A DNA stretch of 5,069 nt, taken from contig CALGGX010000313.1 of NCBI GenBank assembly GCA_937916025.1, positions 1 through 5,069 on the forward strand, written 5' to 3'. This DNA comes from an uncultured Selenomonadales bacterium. Its GTDB lineage: Bacteria > Bacillota_C > Negativicutes > Selenomonadales > Selenomonadaceae. The position numbers and the translations under genes were made by a program. Under the pieces are notes generated by a model. The model was not told the origin of the DNA. It saw nothing but the letters and a program-made list of their open reading frames with translations, and did no database searches. Below are positions 1-5,069 of this stretch, piece after piece; the first letter of the stretch is position 1; each line of letters begins with the position of its first letter.

Positions 1-722
1 GCCGTCTCGAATGCGTAATCGACTTGACCGTGCTCATTGAAATACTGCACGACATCGACATTCATCGAATTGATCGCTTCGTACGCGCCGAGTTTCTTTG
101 CCATGGCCAGTTTGTTGTCGTCAATGTCGATCGCATATACACGCTCAAGTCCTTTAGCTTTCAGGACTTCGAGCGTCAACATGCCGATCGTTCCGCAACC
201 GAACACCAGCGCGGATTTGCCGCAATCGATCGCGCCCGCCCGTTCGACTCCGTGAATCGCAACCGTCGTCGGCTCAATGCACGCCGCCTGCTCGAACGTC
301 ACGTTGTCTGCAATTTTTACGACATTCCGCGCGGGTACCGCGACGTATTCCGCCATCGCTCCCTGCTGCCGAGATCCGATGAATGAGTAATGAGTGCACA
401 TTGCCGGAAAACCCTGCTCGCATTCTTCGCAGTGTTGACACGGAACCAGCGGAGCCGCAGTCACTCGCTCGCCGATTTCGACGTCTTTGACGTTCGAGCC
501 GAGTGCGGCGATCTCGCCCGAGAATTCATGCCCGACCGTGATCGGGTAGAAATGCACTCCGTTATGGAGCACGCGCGGAATATCCGAACCGCAAATTCCG
601 CACGCACGCACTTTGATCAACACTTCATCGGGCTTGAGCTCCGGCACGGGAATGTCTTTATAAGTCAAAACCCGATTGCCCTCGATGACCAGTGCTTTCA
701 TCTTTGACGGGATGCCCTCCAT
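1..722 (-). CDS. gatD: Galactitol-1-phosphate 5-dehydrogenase-like zinc alcohol dehydrogenase (3' end outside window)
   Basis: Medium-chain, zinc-dependent dehydrogenase expected to oxidise a hexitol phosphate (galactitol-1-P to tagatose-6-P in GatD) with NAD in the cytoplasm. Numbering from the internal Met at 701: catalytic zinc ligands Cys37 in CGICGSD, His58-Glu59 in GHEF and Glu143 in IEP; structural zinc cysteines 88, 91, 94 and 102; Rossmann motif GCGTIG at about 168-173, followed by Asp192, which favours NAD over NADP. The stretch CGSDIPRVLHNGVHFYPIT closely resembles E. coli GatD as I remember it (CGSDLPRIFKNGAHYYPIT), which is why I prefer GatD over sorbitol or threonine dehydrogenase. 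About 233-240 of some 345 residues are present; the rest lies left of the window. Start: Met at 722 (MEGIPSKMKAL) has AAGGGG 8 nt upstream; Met at 701 has GGAGGG but 13 nt away. I prefer 722. The gene has its own promoter region and probably opens a polyol PTS operon. The exact substrate is inferred. Confidence 0.85.
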   Translation of the reverse strand, partial: MEGIPSKMKALVIEGNRVLTYKDIPVPELKPDEVLIKVRACGICGSDIPRVLHNGVHFYPITVGHEFSGEIAALGSNVKDVEIGERVTAAPLVPCQHCEECEQGFPAMCTHYSFIGSRQQGAMAEYVAVPARNVVKIADNVTFEQAACIEPTTVAIHGVERAGAIDCGKSALVFGCGTIGMLTLEVLKAKGLERVYAIDIDDNKLAMAKKLGAYEAINSMNVDVVQYFNEHGQVDYAFET

Positions 723-730
723 ACAATCAA

Positions 731-736
731 CCCCTT
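731..736 (-). promoter_or_regulatory. Ribosome binding site supporting the upstream gatD start
   Basis: On the minus strand AAGGGG lies 8 nt before the ATG at 722. The competing start at 701 relies on GGAGGG (720-715), which is 13 nt away and would be coding sequence in the longer form. Confidence 0.5.
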
Positions 737-757
737 TTCAATTGGACTTACGACGTG

Positions 758-786
758 AATATAACAAAGGGCATGTCGCGAGCATA
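758..786 (-). promoter_or_regulatory. Probable activator-dependent promoter of gatD
   Basis: Minus strand: -10 box TATATT at 763-758. Exactly 17 bases upstream, at 786-781, the -35 position holds TATGCT, far from TTGACA. The transcription start would fall near 751, giving a leader of about 30 nt before the ATG at 722. The same TATGCT-N17-(-10) arrangement is found in front of the regulator gene, and in both cases a conserved element lies directly upstream. A weak -35 with an adjoining conserved element suggests that an activator is needed. Confidence 0.6.
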
Positions 787-820
787 GCGGGAAAATTGCC
801 TTTCAGATTGGAAATTTTTT
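781..820 (-). repeat. Copy 1 of shared 40-bp promoter element (candidate activator binding site)
   Basis: This 40-bp stretch matches 2874-2913 at 36 of 40 positions; the mismatches are at 788, 789, 791 and 801. It contains an imperfect inverted repeat: on the plus strand gaaaattgcc (791-800) and ggaaattttt (810-819) around a 9-base spacer. It covers the -35 position of the gatD promoter. Similarity stops sharply at both ends, which points to a selected site rather than a duplicated block. Binding by the adjacent PRD regulator is inferred. Confidence 0.75.
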
Positions 821-849
821 GCCTCGCCGGTCAATCGTTTCCGCTCGGC

Positions 850-872
850 AAAAAAAATGACGCTCGCGCGTC
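850..872 (-). terminator. Rho-independent terminator of the PRD regulator gene
   Basis: Read on the minus strand: GACGC, loop GCGA, GCGTC, then A and eight T (857-850). The 5-bp GC-rich stem closes a GNRA-type tetraloop, and the hairpin begins 25 nt after the regulator's stop codon. It separates the regulator transcript from gatD, consistent with gatD having its own promoter. Confidence 0.8.
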
Positions 873-897
873 GAAATCTATGGTAAGGAAATTACCG

Positions 898-2826
898 TCA
901 AAAACTCTGTTTGAAATCGTCGATGAATGTATCGTAATTCGGACAGTCGAGAATTTTTTTGACGCCGTTCTCTTTGACAAGATATTTGAACAGCTTCAGA
1001 AATATCGGCTCCCAGAGGTAGAACTCGCTCGTCGCAATGCTCAGCAGAAAAATCACCTGCACTTGATGTTCAACCCAGAGTATCGGTCGATTCAACACCA
1101 GCACGGAAATCGACGACACCGCCGCATTGTTGATCATCGGATGCGGGATCGCGACGAGATTGCCGATCTCGGTCGGCGAAGCATTCTCGCGCTCCATCAC
1201 CGATCGGCTCGCCTGCTCGTCCATCAACCCGAGACTCTCGAGCAGATCGGTCATGAAGTTCAAGATTTTTTCCTTCGATTGAAATTGCCTGCCGGTCACG
1301 AAACACTCGCGCCGAAAGAATTTGTCGACGTTCTGCGCGAAAATCCGCGTCGTGTTGAACAGTTTCTGCTGAATTTGTTTGATCTCATCCTCGTCGAGAA
1401 AATTCCGCACGATGACGAGTTTTTTGTCGGCGTCTTCAGACAGTGTCGGCAACTTGTCGCGCGGAATCGTACTGAGAATGATGTCGACGTACTCGAGATT
1501 TTCGCCCGCGAGTCGATACCCCGGCATGATCTTGAGCACCGTCAACAGCCCCTTGAAATATTCTTCGACTTTCGACTTCAACAAAATCGCCGTGCCGATG
1601 CCGCTGCCGCAAACGATATACGCCGATTGCCGACTTCGATCGGCATTGATGTTCATTCGAGTGAGTGCCGCGCCGAAGTGCACCGCGAGATAGCCGATCT
1701 CGTCCTCGCTGACCGTGAAACCTTCGGCTTCTTCAATCACTTTGACGGCGATCACTCCGATCTGAAATGCGAGCGGATATTCGTTCTTGACGACAGACAG
1801 CACTTCGTTACGGATGCGATTGCGAAAGCGAATGCGCGGGATCAATGCTTCCAAGTGCGTTTTCAAGCCTTGCCGGAGCGTTTCGTCGTGGCGGAAGTCG
1901 ATGCCGACAATCTGCATTATTCGATCGAGCATTCGCGTCGTCAGGTTCTGCACCTGCCGATTGATTTGACTGTTGCTCGGCACGTACTTGTTGCCGGAAA
2001 TGATGTGTTGCGCGATGTAATACAGCTCGTTCGACAGCACGTCGATGTTGAAGTTCTCGTAGATTTCCTCGAAAATCGCCGTCGACATGAAAAATTCGCG
2101 ACATTCCTCGAGCGATTTACTCTCGCGTCGAAGATACGTCACGTTATGTTCCATGCTCGCGCGCACGAGCGTGATCACAATGTAATCGATCAGCCGCTCG
2201 AGCGAGTCGTCGGTGAGCATGATGTCATACGACGACATAACTCGAATGATGATGCTGCGGAGTTTTTCGCTGTCGAGTTGCAACGGAATCGATTGCATGA
2301 TTTGCGCCTTCGATTGCGGATCTCGGAAGAGATGATCGGCAATGCAATGACGCATGTCGCGTTCGGCACCGTCGAGCGTCATGCCGTAATTCTTGAAATT
2401 GACGACGGCGAGATCGTAATGCTCGAGCAGGAGTTTGACATCGCGAAGATTTGATTTGAGCGTCGAAAGGCTGACGTAGAGCTCGTCGGCGAGTGTTTGT
2501 TGTTTGATCGGCTCGCCCAAAAATGCGGCTCGGATCAGCGCGCGAAGAATGAAATTCGTGCGTTCCCTGCCGTCGAGTTGAAAGGCACTCTTCATGCTGA
2601 GGAGGCTCTCGAATTTCACTTCGTCGCGAATTTTCAACGTGTAACCGATCCTGCGCGAGATGTGAATTTCTGCAATCGACATGGTGAGCAACGACATGAT
2701 CGCTTTGATATCGGTGCGCACGGTCTTTGAAGAGACGCCGCACAGTTTTGCGATTTCGCTTGCGACGATGCCGCCTTTGCTCTGTTTGAGAATCTTCAAG
2801 ATTTTCAATTGACGCTCTGTAATCAT
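898..2826 (-). CDS. PRD-domain PTS-regulated transcription activator (MtlR/LicR type)
   Basis: A 642-residue regulator that would couple sugar uptake through the phosphotransferase system to transcription. Domains in order: HTH_11-type winged helix at 1-65 (VASEIAKLCGVSSKTVRTDI); second, Mga-like HTH at about 90-165; PRD1 about 185-285; PRD2 about 295-392; EIIB (Gat-like) 400-490 with the CGSGIGTA loop, phospho-acceptor Cys406; EIIA 500-642 with VAIPHP, His562. PRD2 keeps both histidines (His324, His383) and PRD1 keeps His274, but the first PRD1 histidine position is Tyr215 (LIDYIVITL). The N-terminus is a DNA-binding HTH and not the RNA-binding CAT domain of BglG/LicT, so it should act as a DNA-binding activator and not an antiterminator, although databases often label it BglG family. 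Start: ATG at 2826 has GGAGAGG 6 nt upstream; the in-frame ATG at 2841 would lie only a few bases from the predicted transcription start. The sugar is not known; the neighbouring gatD-like gene suggests galactitol or a related polyol. Confidence 0.92.
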   Translation of the reverse strand: MITERQLKILKILKQSKGGIVASEIAKLCGVSSKTVRTDIKAIMSLLTMSIAEIHISRRIGYTLKIRDEVKFESLLSMKSAFQLDGRERTNFILRALIRAAFLGEPIKQQTLADELYVSLSTLKSNLRDVKLLLEHYDLAVVNFKNYGMTLDGAERDMRHCIADHLFRDPQSKAQIMQSIPLQLDSEKLRSIIIRVMSSYDIMLTDDSLERLIDYIVITLVRASMEHNVTYLRRESKSLEECREFFMSTAIFEEIYENFNIDVLSNELYYIAQHIISGNKYVPSNSQINRQVQNLTTRMLDRIMQIVGIDFRHDETLRQGLKTHLEALIPRIRFRNRIRNEVLSVVKNEYPLAFQIGVIAVKVIEEAEGFTVSEDEIGYLAVHFGAALTRMNINADRSRQSAYIVCGSGIGTAILLKSKVEEYFKGLLTVLKIMPGYRLAGENLEYVDIILSTIPRDKLPTLSEDADKKLVIVRNFLDEDEIKQIQQKLFNTTRIFAQNVDKFFRRECFVTGRQFQSKEKILNFMTDLLESLGLMDEQASRSVMERENASPTEIGNLVAIPHPMINNAAVSSISVLVLNRPILWVEHQVQVIFLLSIATSEFYLWEPIFLKLFKYLVKENGVKKILDCPNYDTFIDDFKQSF

Positions 2827-2832
2827 TGCTAT

Positions 2833-2839
2833 CCTCTCC
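2833..2839 (-). promoter_or_regulatory. Ribosome binding site fixing the regulator start at 2826
   Basis: GGAGAGG on the minus strand, 6 nt before the ATG at 2826. It would be inside the coding region if translation began at 2841, and that upstream ATG has no Shine-Dalgarno sequence of its own. Confidence 0.75.
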
Positions 2840-2850
2840 ATCTGCTCGAC

Positions 2851-2879
2851 ATTATAATTTGCAAGCGTTGCAAAGCATA
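2851..2879 (-). promoter_or_regulatory. Promoter of the PRD regulator gene
   Basis: Minus strand: perfect -10 box TATAAT at 2856-2851, 17-base spacer, and TATGCT at 2879-2874 in the -35 position. Transcription would start near 2844, giving a short leader of about 18 nt. The geometry is the same as in the gatD promoter, so both promoters probably respond to the same factor (autoregulation). Confidence 0.7.
2858..2874. promoter_or_regulatory. Perfect 7-3-7 palindrome in the promoter spacer (candidate operator)
   Basis: TTTGCAA GCG TTGCAAA is a perfect inverted repeat lying between the -35 position and the -10 box of the regulator promoter. A dimeric protein bound here would block RNA polymerase. 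The gatD promoter lacks it, so it would act on the regulator gene only. It has an odd centre and lacks the WWNCA half of a CcpA cre site. The bound factor is unknown. Confidence 0.4.
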
Positions 2880-2913
2880 GTTGAAAAATTGCCGTTCAGA
2901 TTGGAAATTTTTT
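2874..2913 (-). repeat. Copy 2 of shared 40-bp promoter element
   Basis: 36 of 40 positions are identical to 781-820. The inverted repeat is cleaner here: plus-strand aaaaattgcc (2884-2893), 9-base spacer, ggaaattttt (2903-2912), 9 of 10 positions complementary. Its distance to the -10 box is identical to that in copy 1. Confidence 0.75.
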
Positions 2914-2921
2914 ACGCAATG

Positions 2922-2967
2922 AAAAATGGAGGCAATTCCATGCGGAACTGCCTCCGAATTTTTTTTT
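2922..2967. terminator. Bidirectional-looking terminator closing the mmd operon
   Basis: A 12-bp stem (2928-2939 with 2944-2955, one G-U pair in the minus-strand RNA) closes a 4-base loop. On the minus strand the stem is followed by A and five T (2926-2922), 28 nt beyond the mmdC stop. On the plus strand it is followed by GAA and nine T (2959-2967), so it could also stop transcription from the other side. It shows that mmdC is the last gene of its transcript. Confidence 0.88.
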
Positions 2968-2983
2968 GCCTTCGTACGATCGA

Positions 2984-3373
2984 TTATCCGAGAATGACGA
3001 GCGACTCGTGCGCTTTGACGGACTGCCCCGCCGCCACGTTGAATTTCTTGACGACGCCGTCCGCGTCCGCCGGAATTTCGTTCTGCATCTTCATTGCTTC
3101 GAGAATGAGCAGGACTTCGCCGGCTTTGACTGCCTGCCCTTCGCTCGCAACGAGCTTGACGACTTTGCCCGGCATCGGAGCATCAATCGAATGCTCGCCC
3201 GCGCCTGCCGTTGCCTTCGGAGCCGCCGCTGCCGGAGCCGGTTTCGGAGCGGGAGCCGGTGCCGGAGCCGCCGCTTTCGGAGCTGCCTTCGGAGCCGCCG
3301 CGCCTGCCGCCTTCACTTCTTCGACTTCGACTTCATATGTCGTGCCGTTGACTGTCACGTTGAATTTTTTCAT
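2984..3373 (-). CDS. mmdC: Biotin carrier subunit (gamma) of methylmalonyl-CoA decarboxylase/carboxyltransferase
   Basis: A 129-residue cytoplasmic protein that carries the carboxyl group on biotin between the carboxyltransferase and the next acceptor. Layout: short beta-rich N-terminus ([20 protein letters not shown]), a flexible Ala/Pro/Lys linker at about 23-57, then the biotinyl domain from about 62 to the end. EAMKMQNE contains the lysine that is biotinylated (about residue 95), and the domain ends VILG as is usual. Start: ATG at 3373 has GGAGGG 9 nt upstream; the longer frame from 3433 overlaps the preceding small gene and begins with an unrelated 20 residues. It follows the small gene by 29 nt and mmdA lies upstream, so the three are co-transcribed, with a terminator right after. 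The same fold serves glutaconyl-CoA and oxaloacetate decarboxylases; the assignment to methylmalonyl-CoA comes from MmdA next door. The linker-coding DNA (about 3205-3305) is made of repetitive GGAGCC/GCCGGA units and may vary in length. Confidence 0.92.
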   Translation of the reverse strand: MKKFNVTVNGTTYEVEVEEVKAAGAAAPKAAPKAAAPAPAPAPKPAPAAAAPKATAGAGEHSIDAPMPGKVVKLVASEGQAVKAGEVLLILEAMKMQNEIPADADGVVKKFNVAAGQSVKAHESLVILG

Positions 3374-3402
3374 GCGTTTATACCCTCCAATTCGATTTTC
3401 AA

Positions 3403-3546
3403 TCAGCGTTCGAGGCGATTGACCAACGTCCACATCGGACTCGTTTGAATGCGCACGGCGACGACTTTGCCCTCGCCGCCCGTCATTGATTGGACGGCAG
3501 CCGTGATCGCCGCGATGATTTCCGGATTAATCTGCTTGTCTGCCAT
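3403..3546 (-). CDS. Small MmdE/MmdD-tail-like subunit of the decarboxylase
   Basis: A 47-residue protein beginning [18 protein letters not shown] and ending VNRLER. An N-terminal helix ([15 protein letters not shown]) is followed by a glycine turn and a strand with VVAVRI and [10 protein letters not shown]. This helix-then-VVxVRI...W pattern is what I know from the cytoplasmic C-terminal tail of OadG/MmdD-type delta subunits and from the small epsilon subunit (MmdE) of Veillonella methylmalonyl-CoA decarboxylase, which helps hold the complex together. There is no membrane segment. Start: GGAG at 3559-3556 lies 9 nt before the ATG at 3546, the same spacing as in mmdC; the in-frame ATG at 3552 (adding Met-Thr) is only 3 nt from it. 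Its position between mmdA and mmdC supports the role. The similarity is from memory, so no symbol is assigned. Confidence 0.75.
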   Translation of the reverse strand: MADKQINPEIIAAITAAVQSMTGGEGKVVAVRIQTSPMWTLVNRLER

Positions 3547-3555
3547 CGTCATTCA

Positions 3556-3559
3556 CTCC
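3556..3559 (-). promoter_or_regulatory. Ribosome binding site of the small mmd subunit
   Basis: GGAG on the minus strand, 9 nt before the ATG at 3546. It directly abuts the heptamer repeat array (first unit at 3560), so folding of the array in the mRNA could affect access to this site. Confidence 0.6.
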
Positions 3560-3606
3560 AATTCGTAATTCGTAATTCGTAATTCGTAATTCGTAATGCG
3601 TAATTA
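3560..3606. repeat. Tandem heptamer array (AATTCGT)5-AATGCGT-AATTA
   Basis: Five perfect AATTCGT units (3560-3594), one AATGCGT variant (3595-3601) and a partial unit (3602-3606). It fills the space between the small gene's ribosome binding site and the inverted copies near mmdA. No open frame uses it. Array length is likely to differ between strains because such tandem units slip. Confidence 0.9.
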
Positions 3607-3652
3607 AACGACCGCCTCTTCATTACGCATTACGCATTCCTAATTACGCATT
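3588..3652. repeat. Inverted repeats forming two alternative hairpins between mmdA and the next gene
   Basis: The units recur inverted as ACGCATT at 3625-3631, 3632-3638 and 3646-3652. Two competing pairings result: a perfect 12-bp stem of 3595-3606 with 3641-3652 (34-nt loop), and a 17-position stem with one mismatch of 3588-3604 with 3622-3638 (17-nt loop). Both share the segment 3595-3604, so only one can form at a time. No T-run follows either stem on the minus strand, so they are not typical terminators; an mRNA-stability or translation role is possible. Confidence 0.8.
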
Positions 3653-3657
3653 GCTTT

Positions 3658-5069
3658 TTACAGCGGAATGTTGCCGTGTTTCTTCGACGGACCGCTCTCG
3701 CGCTTGCTCGCCAATGCATTCAATGCCGTGATGATGTAGGGGCGAGTCTCCTTCGGCTCGATTACCATGTCCGCATAGCCGCGCTCCGCCGCCTTGTACG
3801 GCGTTGCAAACTCTTCGACGTATTCTGCCGTCTTCTGATCTTTGTCGGGATCCTTGCGGAAAATGATATTCGCCGCGCCTGCCGGTCCCATAACCGCGAT
3901 CTCCGCGCTCGGCCACGCCATGACTTGATCGGCTCCAAGCTCGCGGCAGCACATTGCAATGTACGAACCGCCGTACGCCTTGCGAGTGATAACCGTGACC
4001 TTCGGCACCGTCGCCTCGCTGTAGGCATACAACATCTTCGCGCCGTGGCGAATGATGCCGTTATACTCTTGATCAACGCCCGGCAGGAAGCCCGGCACAT
4101 CGACGAGATTGACGAGCGGCAGATTGAACGCGTCGCAGAAGCGAATGAACCGCGCGGATTTATCGGACGCATCGACATCGAGGCAACCGCCCATGACCGA
4201 CGGCTGGTTGGCGATGATTCCGACGCTCCGACCGTCAAAGCGCGCAAAGCACGTGATGATGTTCGTCGCGAAGTGTTCATGCACTTCATAGAACTCGCCG
4301 TTGTCGACAATCGAGCGGATAACGTCTTTCATGTCGTACGGCATTTGCGGATTGTCGGGGACGACGGAGTTGAGGCTCTCGTCTTGGCGATCGGGATCGT
4401 CGTCCGTGTCGACGTGCGGCGCATCTTCCATGTTGTTGCTCGGCAGGAACGACAGCAGATAGCGAATTTGCTGAATGCAATCTTCCTCGTCCTCCGCCGC
4501 GAAATGCGCAACGCCCGAGCGAGTGTTGTGCGTCATCGCGCCGCCCAATTCTTCCGCCGTCACTTCCTCTGCCGTAACAGACTTGATGACGGCCGGTCCT
4601 GTGATGAACATCTGGCTCGTGTTCTTCACCATATAGATGAAGTCCGTGATGGCTGGGGAATACACCGCACCGCCCGCGCAAGGTCCCATGATAACGGAAA
4701 TCTGGGGAATCACACCAGATGCCGCCGTGTTGCGGAAGAAAATGCCCGCATAGCCGGAGAGTGCGTCCACGGCCTCCTGGATACGCGCACCGCCGGAGTC
4801 ATTGATGCCGATAAGCGGAGCGCCCATCTTCATGGCAAGATCCATGACTTTCCAGATCTTATGCGCATGTTTCTCGCCCAGCGAACCGCCCTCGACCGTA
4901 AAGTCCTGCGCATAGGCATAGACAAGGCGACCGTCCACCGTGCCATATCCGGTGACAACACCCTCGCCCGGCAGATCCTTCTTGTCCTGTCCAAAGTTCG
5001 TGCAGCGATGCTTCATGAACATATCAAGCTCTACAAAGGTTCCCTCATCGAAGAACATCTCAATGCGCT
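3658..5069 (-). CDS. mmdA: Methylmalonyl-CoA decarboxylase/carboxyltransferase alpha subunit (5' end outside window)
   Basis: Biotin-dependent carboxyltransferase that moves the carboxyl group of (S)-methylmalonyl-CoA onto carrier biotin, giving propionyl-CoA; the last energy-relevant step of succinate decarboxylation to propionate. The 469 residues present start RIEMFFDEG, so the frame continues past 5069; about 40 N-terminal residues are missing compared with the roughly 510-residue family. Numbering from the Met at 5058: N-terminal crotonase-like half with INDSGGARIQEAVDAL (85-100) and the oxyanion-hole region GPCAGGAVYSPA (125-136); C-terminal half with VDVPGFLPGVDQE (319-331) and the second oxyanion region RKAYGGSYIAM (359-369). 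The C-terminal KKHGNIPL matches Veillonella MmdA as I remember it. Glutaconyl-CoA decarboxylase alpha is less similar, and propionyl-CoA carboxylase beta is the nearest alternative. Base composition of the first ~470 bp seen (about 4600-5069) differs from the rest of the gene. The promoter lies outside the window. Confidence 0.93.
   Translation of the reverse strand, partial: RIEMFFDEGTFVELDMFMKHRCTNFGQDKKDLPGEGVVTGYGTVDGRLVYAYAQDFTVEGGSLGEKHAHKIWKVMDLAMKMGAPLIGINDSGGARIQEAVDALSGYAGIFFRNTAASGVIPQISVIMGPCAGGAVYSPAITDFIYMVKNTSQMFITGPAVIKSVTAEEVTAEELGGAMTHNTRSGVAHFAAEDEEDCIQQIRYLLSFLPSNNMEDAPHVDTDDDPDRQDESLNSVVPDNPQMPYDMKDVIRSIVDNGEFYEVHEHFATNIITCFARFDGRSVGIIANQPSVMGGCLDVDASDKSARFIRFCDAFNLPLVNLVDVPGFLPGVDQEYNGIIRHGAKMLYAYSEATVPKVTVITRKAYGGSYIAMCCRELGADQVMAWPSAEIAVMGPAGAANIIFRKDPDKDQKTAEYVEEFATPYKAAERGYADMVIEPKETRPYIITALNALASKRESGPSKKHGNIPL

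Noticed and set aside
815..857. T-rich/A-rich imperfect palindrome (T8-GCC...GGC-A6) between the regulator terminator and gatD
   Set aside because: T-run precedes and A-run follows the stem on the minus strand, the wrong order for a terminator, and it overlaps both the real terminator's U-tract and the conserved element. Probably incidental.
723..897. RNA antiterminator (RAT) target as for LicT/BglG
   Set aside because: The leader of gatD downstream of the predicted promoter is only about 30 nt and contains no terminator to overcome; the regulator has DNA-binding HTHs and not the CAT RNA-binding domain.
676..2454. 592-codon plus-strand open frame
   Set aside because: It lies antisense to the regulator gene, its translation is rich in Arg/His/Asp with no recognisable domain, and the opposite strand carries a full well-known domain series. 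It is a shadow of GC-biased codon use.
2858..2874. CcpA cre site
   Set aside because: The palindrome has an odd centre and misses several conserved cre positions (TGWAANCGNTNWCA), so it is not a cre site.
2826..3422. 198-codon plus-strand frame with an Ala/Gly-rich C-terminus
   Set aside because: It is antisense to the Ala/Pro linker of mmdC and crosses a terminator and a promoter; the low-complexity protein is an artefact.
3560..3652. CRISPR array
   Set aside because: Units are 7 bases with no spacers between them; this is a simple tandem repeat with inverted copies.

Overview
The window looks like chromosomal DNA from an anaerobic Negativicutes bacterium (Veillonella/Selenomonas-type Firmicutes). 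The inference rests on a methylmalonyl-CoA decarboxylase-type carboxyltransferase whose sequence I recognise as very close to Veillonella MmdA, a matching biotin carrier protein, and a PTS-linked polyol system. No database search was run. All five genes I can support lie on the minus strand; the long plus-strand reading frames are shadows of them.

Layout in the direction of transcription (right to left). (1) 5069-3658: mmdA, missing its N-terminal ~40 codons off the window edge. (2) 3657-3560: a gap filled with heptamer repeats and their inverted copies, able to form large hairpins. (3) 3546-3403: a tiny 47-codon gene resembling the soluble tail of the delta/epsilon subunits of the decarboxylase. 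(4) 3373-2984: mmdC, the biotin carrier. (5) 2955-2922: a strong hairpin terminator that closes this operon. No sodium-pump beta subunit (mmdB) and no membrane-anchored delta subunit follows, unlike the classic Veillonella cluster. (6) 2913-2851: a promoter region. (7) 2826-898: a 642-aa PRD-containing PTS-controlled transcription activator (MtlR/LicR type: two HTHs, two PRDs, EIIB-like and EIIA-like domains). (8) 872-850: its terminator. (9) 820-758: a second promoter region. (10) 722-1: a GatD-like galactitol-1-phosphate 5-dehydrogenase, running off the left edge.

The right half is a propionate/succinate-pathway module: MmdA moves the carboxyl group of methylmalonyl-CoA onto the biotin of MmdC. 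The left half is a sugar-alcohol module: the activator senses PTS phosphorylation state and probably turns on a hexitol operon that starts with the dehydrogenase and continues outside the window.

The most notable observation is a 40-bp element, 36/40 identical, placed at exactly the same distance from the -10 box in front of both the activator gene and the dehydrogenase gene. It contains an imperfect inverted repeat and lies over a poor -35 region, as expected for the activator's own binding site. The other unusual item is the AATTCGT heptamer array and its inverted partners inside the mmd operon.
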